From the NCBI RefSeq assembly GCF_029227915.1, contig NC_079877.1:27181851-27245850 (forward strand): a DNA stretch of 64,000 nt, written 5' to 3'. The notes beneath the pieces are model-generated. The model did no database searches and was not told where the DNA came from. It saw only the letters and a list, made by a program, of their open reading frames with translations. Positions 35,466-46,407 of the stretch are shown here, in pieces. The stretch is from Hydractinia symbiolongicarpus. Taxonomy: Eukaryota > Cnidaria > Hydrozoa > Anthoathecata > Hydractiniidae. The position numbers and the translations under genes were made by a program. Numbering within the stretch: the stretch's first letter is position 1; each line of letters starts with the position of its first letter.

Positions 35466-38400
35466 ATGCTAAAGTATTTCCTCTTCAGTTTCTTTTGTGT
35501 CCTGACGTATGGTAAGTGACGCTTCTTCTTTTTTCTTTCTTTTATATTTTTGTTGATTTTTATTTTTTTGTTTTGTAAGTTTATGTCATGTTGTTTGAAT
35601 ACAACAATTCCAAATGCATTCTGTCAGAAGTAAATAGCGTAAAACTAGCTTCTAATATTACGCGCCCCTAATAAAAAGCGCTAATTTCCGGGGACGAAAG
35701 AAGAGCTTTAAAATTTCACACCAGATGAATTTATATTAAAATAACAGCATGTATACCATATGTATTTTAGTTTCAAAAACAAGATAAAGAAAATCTTAAA
35801 ATTATTATTTTTTTGTTACAAACGATTTTCACCAGCGTAAGGGTTTCCCGGGAATTAATCTTGGTAGCTACCTAACACGAATTTTGCATCCACGATTTTC
35901 TATCTAAGAATTAAATTATGATCGTTGTCCTGGCAACTACTTTGTCATCAGAACATCCTGTTGCAATAAAACAACTAATGTAATTAAATGGCATTAAAAC
36001 GTATATGTAGCGGACATTTTTTAAAAATTATGATATAAAAGACTTGTTCAACTGCCCATATACGCTGCGTCAGCATTTTTGAGGGCGTTTAATGTAACGG
36101 GCGTTTTACGTAAAACACCCGTAACCGTTTAGTGATTATTCACGTATCGAGTAAACGTTTAAAAGCGATAATAATAACCGATGGAAAGACCGGTTTTGAA
36201 TTAGAATAATGCTTTAGTTTCCATATTAAAAGATATTTGCTTCTGCGGGCCCAAAATCGTAGGCCGAGAGGTGGATATTAAGTTAAAAAGGAAAAAAAGG
36301 CATTCAAAACTGTTGGCTACAATTTTTAACATCTTCTCTCTCCCTAACAACCGTACTGACGGACAAAAAACGACTTTACAATTAAAGTCAAAAGTTTTTT
36401 GTTAGTATAAGATGCTTGTTTTGCTAAAAAGGCATAAATATACCCAACTGATAATTATTAATGTTTTTTAAAAATTCATTTTTATTAAATTCTCCAGCAT
36501 CTTCTCCAAAGATTCTCAGTTTTACATCTTCCCCGATTGGAAAGTTTCAACCGCGTCAACGAGAAAAACTACAATTAGTTTGTCGCACTTTATTTACTAC
36601 AAAAGTCGAGTTTCGCAAAGATGGTAAACTATTGGCGCGAACTGTTGATGGCCGAATGATACAAAGAGGAAATACGTTATCGATAACAAATCTAGACTAC
36701 GCAAAGGATGATGGATCTTATCGCTGCATTGCGATAAATAATAAAGGATCGGTTCTTAGTATTGCTATTGACATCAAAATTGCAGGTAAGAAAATTTAAA
36801 TAAATGTTATAATTCTTCGTTTTAAACAATGGTGTTAGCCAATTCGTTTTAAAATGATGTTGTCATAAGCAGCTAATTAATTTCTATTTATATACCTCGT
36901 AATATAATTATAAAAAGAAAATGAGAACATGAATGTAATACCTTATTAATTTCTGATTTAGTTTTTATTTATTCAGTGAGGATTTTAATAGAAGACTTTT
37001 AAAAATTCTTTTACATTTAAAGATGGTGATATGGCCAATCAAACTTCTTATACCTTAGCAATACCAATTTCAACCACCATTTTTCTGTTAAAATGTTCCA
37101 AATAATTTTGGCCATAGTTAGCGGTTTAGAAATTTATAAATTTAATTTTTCATCTTTTTAAAAAAAGTGCTTCTTTATTTTGTTTTTTAGTCCTTGGTCA
37201 GTTTCAATTTCCTGGAAGGTTAACCGACCCAGAGAAGAAGGAAGAAGTGATCATTGGGAAAGCTTTCCAACTTCCATGTCCATCTTATACTTATTCCTAC
37301 CCGCGAAATGTTCTTTGGGGAAATGCACCAACTTCTGGTCAGCCTAGGTTATTAAGTGAAAATCAAAGACGCTTCAAATTATCCAATGGAGATTTGTTCT
37401 TTACTAATGTAGAATTTGGTGACATCAACGAAATCAATGTACAATTGGGTGGAGTGTCTTGCTTTTTATATCACAATGGACCCTTTAAACAATCTGTTCG
37501 CCACAAACTTACCAATGCTGGAAGTAAGATCTTTTGTCTGCTACCTTATCCTCCCTTGTTTAATAAAAAATGCCTTAAGGGAAGAAAAAACTGCAGAAAA
37601 TAGACTGCAGTATTTTAATATGCTAATAGGACTTCGAAAATAATGCAAAATGAAGAACACAAAATTGCGAGTGTACGCATTTCATTAAAAGTTAAAATAA
37701 GGATAGCGAATTGGTAACCTTAAATATATTATTACTATTGTTTTACATATATTCTAAGTGCGACCTAAATTTTATACTGATTTGAAACGAAAATAATAAA
37801 AATACAAAATATGCAAAAGATTGTCACTCCTTGCATAAAAAATGTGTAATTTAAACTCAAATTTTGCATTTTTCTTTCTTCCACTTTCATCTCTTAGCTT
37901 ATTTAAATGTTTATTTCTTTATACTTGATTGGCTGTTAAATGTCCTTTGAAAATTATGCAATCAGTATATTGTGATCGTTACAGCTTGGACTTCCGATGT
38001 TGCACCTATTATTAAAGAAGGGATTTCTACCACAAACAGAGTAAAGACTGGCGCAGAATTTTCATTTTATTGCTCAGGAGCTGGCAAGTATGGTTCCTTC
38101 TTTTTTTGATGTGTATAAGTAGACATTATTCTGATACTCACAATATTCTTAGATGACTTTTAATAAATCATCTAAAGCAGTATGGTGTAGAGATGCTCAA
38201 ATATGGATAGAAAACTACTTTTTGCTTATTTGTCATTAGACCAACACCAAGCATAACTTGGTATCAGCCTGATGGAAGAGTTATCTCTGCAACAGATACT
38301 GCGTATACTATCTCACCTACTAAGAACAGACTAACCATCAGGTCAGTGTTTCAAAGATATGCTGGAAGCTACAGGTGCGAGGTAACCAACCGTGCAGGGA

Positions 38401-40750
38401 AGGCTTCTACCCAAGGGAACTTGGTTGTCGAAGGTAATTTTGGATTTATGATTTAAAAATTTTAAATCAGGTTACCTAGTTAAAGTGCACTCACGTCAAA
38501 GTGGAAGGAATTTCTGCTTGACTGGTTTCTCCACAACTTATGTCTTTGCTTAATGGCTGCAAATTAGCTTAGAAATTTCAACGTTAACCACTGCCTATCA
38601 TGAGGTAGTTTAACTATCTTTGGGAAGGTATCTCTCCGGTCTTTTGTGCAATTAACAGCGCCTTTCTCCAACGTGGTTAAACGCCTCCTTTAATCCCCTT
38701 TCGGTTCTTTATTGCAACAGTGGCATGAAATGGTTTAGTACGTATTTAGATCCTCCAAGCTGGCGCACTGAACTGAGAGATAAGACTGTAGAGGAAAGAA
38801 GAAATGCATCATTCTCCTGTCGTTCCGCTGGCTCAGGAATCATAACATATACTTGGTTAAAAAATGGAAATCTCATTGACAGAACAAAGTATGAATACAT
38901 ATTTCGATTTGATCCTTTATGAGCAGAAACTCTGCCAAAATTATTTCGGACATCATATATTTTACAAATGGAATTGTAAATCTATTATGGAAGTAGTGAA
39001 AAATTAGGCATTTTTCCCTAAAGAGGTATCATTGCTCTTTAGAAGTAACCACGGCATTTTCTATCACTTGTATAGCATGATTTGTCTACATAAAACAGGA
39101 CACAAACCAACAAAATAACAACTTAGTATTTTTGAATAGTATTTCGAATAATTTTTCTTTTTAACCTCGGTTATTTTTAGCTTAGGAATATCTTTTCATT
39201 CTGTTTTCTCTATCTGCAGAACTATTTTTAGTAAGGTAAGGTGAATTCCCTGTTTTTTTAGTTCATCATACACTGTAAATGGCGGGCTTCTCAATATAAA
39301 GAATATTGGACGAAATGATTTTGGAATGGTGCAATGCTTTGCGAAAAACGAACATGGTGAAATTGCATCCAGTGCTTTCCTAAATGTTAGAGGTAACAAC
39401 TCCTATATTTACCTATCTAGGTTATTAAATTTTTCAGCTTGTTCTTAATTCGAACAAATCTTCTGGTCCCGTCAAAATCCATTAACAAACTCTCATGATT
39501 CACTTCCCCTAATTCGGACCATCATAATTCGAATACCTCTTCGAATACGTCCGGAATGCTATTGAGATACGTCCGGAATGCTATTGAGATTTTAGAAAAG
39601 TTTAGTTTGTTTTCTCGATTTGGCGAGCAAATGATGGGACCGTTGAATATGCTTGATCGTTTTGTCAATAAGGAGGAACAACACTGCAAAAAGCAAACCA
39701 CTATTCATGACTTTTTTGCAAAATAAGAAATACGTCTGAAGTAATATAGGAGATATAATTCTCAAGATATATATATAGATGTATCTATGAAGTCTATTTA
39801 CTACCACCAACCCTGATTTTTGGACGAAATTTCACAAAAGTTTATGAACTTTTTTTTGGTCCCCTGTGAGTTCGAATTACAGTGAGTCTATCTAAAGGCT
39901 TTGATATCCTTAAAGTGAACTTAAAGAAACAGACTTAGCTTTACTGTATTTTAAATCGCGTGAAAGAACAGGCTTGTTTTCTACAAAAAATCTTTCAGTT
40001 TTCTCTTTAATCTTTATATCTTTTTGCAAATTTTTTTTTTTTTGGTTTCCAGTAGTTATGCGGAATTGTGACATCATAAGTTAGATGATGCTGAGAAACA
40101 ATTGCTGGTATGAATGATAATCAGGATAACTAAATATTAATATTTATTTAAATATGTTTAAAATATTAAACTAAAAAGGCAAAAACGTATTTACATCACC
40201 ACATACCTTGATAAACCTTTAAAGCAGCACCTCGTTTATGTCAAATACATGACGTCATGCATTAATTCGCATAATTATCAAACCTTCTAAGTCAAATATC
40301 TTAAGAACCGATCAAGATTTTTCAAAATAAAACCTAAAAGAACCATAGATAATTTTTCAAGCTTTTTCATATGAATCCAACTTGTATTTTTTTACAATAA
40401 GTAACCTATTTCACATAATCCATTTTGATGACATAGAGTTTAGACTCATCAAAACTTTTAGTTTAAAGTCAGAAAATATTATCTGCAAAAATCAAAAATG
40501 CGTTTGGAATTAAAAATGAGCAAAGAACTGATTTTCAAACTATACACTTCTTTTACGTGTCAGCTATTGTGGTTACGTTTATTCATTTATTTTAAACATA
40601 CGATTGTTTTTAGGTTCTGTCATACCGACTAATCGTCCTGGTGAAGGCGATGAGGATAAACTACATTTTGGATATTATGTTTTGATTGGTGGGGGATGTC
40701 TGACAGTGTTTGCAATATCATCGTTTGTTATTTATCACTTTCTGCATTGA
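35466..40750 (+). CDS. Ig-superfamily membrane protein, four Ig domains
   Basis: Eight exons join with consistent phases to 456 residues: 35466-35511, 36498-36785, 37191-37523, 37985-38087, 38240-38433, 38750-38888, 39262-39392 and 40614-40750. Exon 1 encodes a signal peptide (MLKYFLFSFFCVLTY). Ig1 (LQLVCRT...DDGSYRCIAINN) is one exon. Ig2 (QLPCPSY...SNGDLFFTNVEF...VSCFLYHN) is one exon and resembles the second Ig of L1/contactin-type proteins. Ig3 (FYCSGA...ITWYQPDG...GSYRCEV) and Ig4 (FSCRSAG...YTWLKNG...FGMVQCFAKN) each span two exons. The last exon has a short stalk, a membrane span (YYVLIGGGCLTVFAISSFVIY) and a four-residue tail. All four domains keep both cysteines; Ig1 has Phe where the core Trp is expected. 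The tail leaves no room for a signalling motif, so adhesion or a co-receptor role is more likely. AATAAA at 40777-40782. Confidence 0.85.
40187..40375 (+). repeat. Interspersed repeat, copy B
   Basis: Lies in the last intron of the Ig gene. It is the partner of 31176-31365, same orientation. Confidence 0.75.
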
Positions 40751-41744
40751 TTGAAACTACTTTTAATTGTCTATTAAATAAAAATACATTAATCTATTAG
40801 CAATGACGTTATAGCAAGATTGAAAAAGACAAGAGTCTCTGATTAAGCCAGTAATTTTTGACTGTAGCCTAAACAAAAAAAAAAGCGAAATTATTAGCCT
40901 TCAAATGTAGCTAACTGAATAAAATTTGCAGCTGGATGTTAAGTTTTCGGTTTTAATTTTTTGTATGTTAGCAGTTGACAATCTGATCCTTATGTTTCCT
41001 GTAAAAAAGTTTTTCGCCTGCAATCTTATTGCAACTTTAAACCACGTGATCTCATTATGTATATATATATATATAATTTATGTGTATTTTTTCCCTTATA
41101 CACTTATACATTTTTGTTTATTATAAATGTAACGAGCCGTGATTATTTTTCTTCCTTTGTGCAAAGAGAAGAAATATAAATACAATAAATTTTGTTAAAA
41201 TAGTTTCTTTTCTTCTTTTCCTTTTACTGTTTTGGTCCTGTTAATAATATGCAGGCGTTGTACAAAAAAACCTAAAACTTAAAAAACGTAAAATAATAAA
41301 CAGGAATATGAAGACCCGAGGAAAAAACTCCACTATCCGTCATTATTACTATGCCTCGATTAACTAAATGGTGCCATTGATACACCTCATTGTCTGTTTT
41401 ATATTTACACAGCCTTGTTACATACATCTCGATATCATATTTCACAAGCTTTAGCTTTGAATAAATACTTAAACAGGTGTTTTATCCTTCCCGGGGTGTC
41501 GTTTTTCTCTCTATTTTCGTTATGTTACGCGTTCTAGGCCATTAATTAATGTTTTTTAAAGAACATCTGAACTCATACGTTGTACCTAATACATAAGAGC
41601 ATTATTTCTTGGACAAAAACACAATAACTGCTCTTTTGCAGAGTATACATGTCGGAGTATTAAACATATTTTTAGTATTTGCTCTAATCTCTTCACCCCG
41701 TGTTCTAAAACTAATAGCACTTCGAAACTCCGACCATTCGAGCT
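40751..41744. other. Spacer between Ig gene and Dickkopf-like gene
   Basis: The 3' UTR of the Ig gene, a (TA)n tract at about 41058-41076, and the upstream region of the Dickkopf-like gene. No other gene is supported. Confidence 0.45.
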
Positions 41745-41753
41745 TATATATAA
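41745..41753 (+). promoter_or_regulatory. TATA box of the Dickkopf-like gene
   Basis: TATATATAA lies 45 bp upstream of the predicted start codon at 41798, a distance compatible with a TATA box and a short 5' UTR. Confidence 0.55.
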
Positions 41754-41797
41754 CCACATCCATCAGCAAAGACATTACATAGAGAATTGGTACCAAT

Positions 41798-43441
41798 ATG
41801 AAGATTGTGCTTGTACTTTTAGCTCTGGCTGTAGCCGCCGTATGCGGGGACGGTATCGTCTGGAAGGTAAGCAGCATATTCTAGCAATAGCCTCTATGAT
41901 AAAAGCCGTTTTTGCGTGTTCAAAATGGGTACGGGCAGCTTCTTCCTGGCCGCAGCTTTATTTTCCAACACCACAGAGTAATATAATTACTTTGTGTTAA
42001 CAGGTGGATAAAATTCTACGAAATACGGATGTGCGAAGATATGTTCAACCGTGTAAATCTCATAACAAGCGGGCCAGGGGATTCTTTGACGGGCCTTTTA
42101 TTGGTCAAGAATTGCTTAAAGATCAGGAGGAATATAGAAGGATGAAAATTGTTGATCAAAATGACCTTACTGAAACTGGAAATCTCTTAGTCAACACCAT
42201 TTTAATGTGGATGATACGTTTTGTACTTTATAGCTAGTGTTAAGAGGAGAAAACCTTTTTTTGTTACTGTTGTTTTTAATTTCATATATTTCTAGAAATG
42301 TACTTCTGATAGTGACTGTGGACCTGATGAATGTTGTACTAAGATGGCCTTACTTGGTAACAGATGCCGATGGAACTTAAAAGAAGGTACAATGTGTAAA
42401 ACTGTTACTGAGGTAAGTGTTGGATTGTATCTCTATAAGAATATTTGTATTCAAAATGGCCGCCCTGCAGCTTTATTTAGGACCCCCTGCGGAGTAATTT
42501 TATTACTTTGTGCTAACAGGTGAAAAAAATCCACGAAATACCGGTTTAAGAAATATTTATGACGGAAGAAAACTAACGTTGGTTTACTGACTAATACTTT
42601 CTACCGACTCAAATTTTTTACTGATTCTGGTACTTGCTGACCAACCATTTTCTACAGAACTTAAAATTTTAACAATAACTGATAATGTTTTGCTTCTGAT
42701 ATAGACAATAAAAAGCAAAAAAATAAGTTTTTATAGTTACTTTATTGTTAGCTCAATCAAGATATTTTCTTTACGTCCGTACAAGAAGAACAGTGCTCCT
42801 TCGTTTCAACATATGAATATTATGAGCTTTTAGGCAAAAATCATCCTGATATATTTTTAGCATATTCTTAACACAGTTAAAATTAAAAGGTGAAAACTGA
42901 TGTAAAAATCACCATTGATTCAACTGACAGACAGACAACTAAATTTTGTAGGGGGGGAATACTTTACATGAAACCTAAGAAAATACATTTAACAACAATT
43001 AAAGGATACAATTTTAAATGTTGTTTTTAGCTTATGTTACATTTAGAGAGCATATTCTTAGAATATGCTTTACTTTTTGTCCAATTTCATCTTTAATATT
43101 CTTATAGAATATATTCTTATAACAAAAGTGTATATCAACTTTTTCTGTACGCAAAATCAACAGTATTAACAATGGCATATAATAGGTCTGTACAATCATG
43201 GAGATATACTCCCCACAATATAATCATAGACATGTTATAAAAGAGATAATTATATCTCTAAAGTACAATATATGTGTGATTTTGGTCTATTTCACTGTAT
43301 GACTTGTTTTTATATTCATAGAGTGTTGTTGACAAAATTCACAAGAGGTGCCCATGTGGAAATGGCTTATCATGTACCCATGTTAGGACCTTGGCTGGTT
43401 TGTACAAAGTCTATCAGTGCAAGAAAACACCAACTAGCTAA
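41798..43441 (+). CDS. dkk1/2/4: Dickkopf Cys2-only secreted peptide
   Basis: Exons 41798-41866, 42296-42412 and 43322-43441 are all phase 0 with GTAAG-type donors and encode 101 residues. Residues 1-17 are a signal peptide (MKIVLVLLALAVAAVCG). The mature part has ten cysteines in the order C..C..CC..C..C..CxC..C..C, the colipase-fold pattern shared by Dickkopf Cys2 domains and prokineticins. LKEGTMCKT and RCPCGNGLSC resemble Dickkopf Cys2 (LKEGxVC, RCxCGxGLxC) more than prokineticin, and there is no AVIT start. The first Dickkopf cysteine domain is absent, as in the Hydra Dkk1/2/4 peptides. Dickkopf proteins bind LRP5/6 and restrain Wnt signalling outside the cell; that role is expected from the family, not shown here. 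Confidence 0.8.
41909..42237 (+). repeat. Intronic repeat with exon-like frame (Dkk intron 1)
   Basis: 41945-42028 is similar to 42460-42543 in intron 2: GCAGCTTTATTT, then TTACTTTGTG(T/C)TAACAGGTG, then ACGAAATAC. In this copy TTAACAG works as an acceptor-like site. A phase-0 open frame of 77 codons (42004-42237) follows it, in frame with exon 1. The frame has no good phase-0 donor and ends in a stop, so it would be an alternative last exon or, more likely, repeat-derived sequence. Confidence 0.45.
42445..42543 (+). repeat. Intronic repeat, second copy (Dkk intron 2)
   Basis: Partner of the repeat in intron 1, beginning about 35 bp after the exon 2 donor. It shares the CTAACAGGTG word but the following frame is closed. 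Confidence 0.55.
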
Positions 43442-46328
43442 ATGGAAATCATTTTAAAATAATGATAAAATGAGTTCATGTGTGTTTTTTGATGTGTAAT
43501 AATCCCTTCCATTCTTTAACTTTTGTTCCAATCAAATTGGTCTTTCCTACTTCCATTAAAGATACTGCTAGCTATCTAAGTACGTTTGTTACATTCGCGA
43601 AATCTTTTTTTTTAATGAAAGTAAGTAAACACCTTTATAACACCTAAAAGTGAAATAAATGCAGATTGCTATGGTGTTATTCTTTCCTTTGTTTTCTGTT
43701 TGTTTGGAAATTTATTGGAAAACTCATTATTTGCGAAAACAAATTTACTGGAAAAATTTTTCCTGTTTAAAAACAATTTATACTAAATTTCTTTCATCTG
43801 ATTTACTTACTTGCTTTTTTACATAAAAGCCCTTGAAAAACGGTATAAATTAAGAAACAAAACGTCATCAAATATTTTTTTTTGCACAAAATATTAAGAG
43901 TTACCCGCTTCTCAAAAATTATGTCTCGCGAAAATATTATTTTATTTTAAAAAACTTCTTGCGAAAATTAATTCCCTAACTAATTCCCTAATTAAAATTT
44001 TCTTCTACCGATGATTGTTATATTCTCTTTTCTCTGGAACATTAGCCTGAATATTACTCTTACGATTTGTGAGTAAATCCCAGCCAAATATTTGTATAAA
44101 AATATAGCTAATCCCAGGATACTGGTTTCACGAAAATTTGAGGATTTTATTCACTTATTATCTTTTGTGACTATGGAAATAGTTGGTAGTAATATTATGA
44201 TTTAGCCTTGATAAACTCCATACCTTTTAATTGCACTAATCTTCAAATAGTAAAAAAAAGCTTTTTCATGCCTTAAGTAATACCCATTATGAACGTATTT
44301 TGCGCGTAGTACTTTTCACGCAAATTGAAAATACCCCACAAACAACAAAAAAGAATAGTAAAATTAGGGGAATTAAACAACAAACAATGTACGCCATTGT
44401 TTGTATTTTGGGGAAAACATTTTTGCATGTAATTCCGGTTCTAAATTTCTCTCACTGGCAAACTTTTTCGCGCAAATACTAGAAAATCATCACAAAAAAG
44501 TGTACGTTAATAGAGATTTTCACGAATTGTGACCGGCGAATTCGGTGACTTGTTAACTGTGAATTTTTTATTTTGATTTCCACGAGAAACAAACAAAATG
44601 CAGCAAAATTGAAATACTCTTAAAGAATAAAAAGTTTTTGGAACAACTTGATACTGCATGAAGATCTATTCGGGATAGAAATTGAACAGTTTCAAGTCAA
44701 AAAAACTTTTTTAGTCATATGTATAACCTCTTTTTTGTCTAAACCTTCACCTGCAGCACGTGTGATCGTGGTTACTACTTTGGGAAAGACACCAGATACC
44801 CTATCTAGGAACCATTGGACTCTTACAATCTTGGTTAAAATATGTTTAGACAAGTCAGCTAATTTTGAATTTCCTCGTCACAAATAATTGCGTAGGCTAT
44901 TTCTACATTAAATTTACACATTTCGAACTTATCAAAGTTTATCTTTGAATGTTCAGAGTTGGTTAAAATTAAAATTCAGATTTAAATTCTTTAAATCTGA
45001 TGGCCTTTTTCACGAATTTTGGGGCCTTCGTCGGCCCCGACGTGAGCGCGAGTGCTAGAGAATGTGACTAACTTTTCCATGCTGTCTATCTGGACTACGT
45101 ATGTGCAAAAGTTGCGACTTTGCAGTCTGCCGGCTGTAGCACTTTGACTGTTTGACAAAAATTAAAAAAGCCTTTTTCTCATTTGTAGATCATTTTTTTG
45201 AAATTGGTCTGAAGTTCTTACAAGATCAAGCGGTTTCGGAACAGCCCTACCGCAAATTATTGTGCATTCTTCTTTTGAAAATGCAAAAGGGATTTTTATA
45301 AAGCGAATTGAACGCGAATGTGCAGGCTAAATGTAGCTGAGCGTTCGGAGTTTTGTTTATTTCGATTTTACTTGAATAAATTTGCTTCGCCAAAAAGCAA
45401 ATAAAGTAAGTTCCTACTTTTTAACGGAGTAATATATCACTGTAAACTTTCAACCAATCAGAACGCAGTCTTCGTTATAAATAAAAACTCCTTACTGAAA
45501 GTATTATTCTCAAAAAAACTGAAAAGAATGCAAAATATCTGTTTTATATTGTATAACTTCACTTTCTCAGATATATAAAAATAAAGTAAAAAATACGCAG
45601 AACAGCGCAAATCAAACAAAAATAACGTAAGTTTCGACAAAGCCTAATACTGGTTTATGCTTTAACAAACCCTTAACAGCACATGTGTTTGTTTAACATA
45701 CTCAAAAATTATTTGTATCTTGAGTTAATTATCTTGAACATATCTTTTTGAGCATAAAAAAAAATATGTATTTTTTAAACTAATCGAACACAGTTGTTTT
45801 AATTAAATTGACATCAACCGGTGCAGTTAGCTGCATGAAATTTATTTAAGCGTAAAAAGAAATTTCGCGCCATGAGATATCGATACGATAAATCATTATA
45901 GCGATACGCGCTATTGCTTTTGTTGTGCACATGTCCATAGCGTATAGTTTCTGATGAATTTAGTAGAATATGAATTAAACGAAGCAGGGACAATGTGTAA
46001 TTTCCGAATAAACAGTAACAATACAGGGTCATTAAATTCTTTGTATGGGGTCGCCATTTTTTGACGTAAGTCAGACCTTTTCACTAACACTATCTACTCA
46101 ATGTGCAGCGCAGCAAAATCGATGAGCATGAAAATATAGTTTTTAAAACACAAACGTTAGAAACATAAATTTTGCAAAATATGCTAATGTTTTTGAAAGA
46201 AATATAAAAAATATGCAGTTAAAAAAAAGGAGTGCATAACCAATGGAAAGATTTATAGCATGGTTTTATTTGTATTTTATTGAGTTGCATTGATGCACTG
46301 ATGATATGCAGGATAGAGAATTTACGCT
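43442..46328. other. Gene-free spacer with TTTCGCG-type repeats
   Basis: No supported gene. Words such as TCGCGAAAATTAATTCCC recur (for example near 43925-43990); similar words occur near 33430, 60890-61230 and 63480-63530. A second copy of the 33548 repeat is at 45050-45160. The 79-codon frame at 44648-44887 has no context. Confidence 0.4.
45050..45160 (+). repeat. Interspersed repeat, member 2
   Basis: Partner of 33548-33655: GTGCTAGAGAATG, TATGTGCAAAAGT and CTGCCG words in the same order and orientation. Confidence 0.6.
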
Positions 46329-46407
46329 ATGATCGTTTGGGACAATACAAGATTAATATCTTGTTGCATTTATATTGCAGTGTTTATCGCAATTTTCATA
46401 CAAAAAG
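46329..46407 (+). CDS. Mosaic gene exon 1: signal peptide
   Basis: Starts MIVWDNTRLIS and continues with a hydrophobic core (CCIYIAVFIAIFI), then a donor GTAAGC in phase 1. The next exon starts with two bases that complete the codon (GGG). The hydrophobic core sits a little far from Met but fits a signal peptide or anchor. Confidence 0.7.

Noticed and set aside
38725-38749. Alternative start of Ig exon 6 at an upstream ATG
   Set aside because: Frame from the preceding exon (phase 1) only fits the acceptor at 38748-38749; the upstream acceptor gives an immediate stop.
41798-43441. Prokineticin/AVIT family assignment
   Set aside because: The ten-cysteine order fits, but there is no AVIT start, and LKEGxxC plus RCxCGxGLxC fit Dickkopf Cys2 better; kept only as the alternative.
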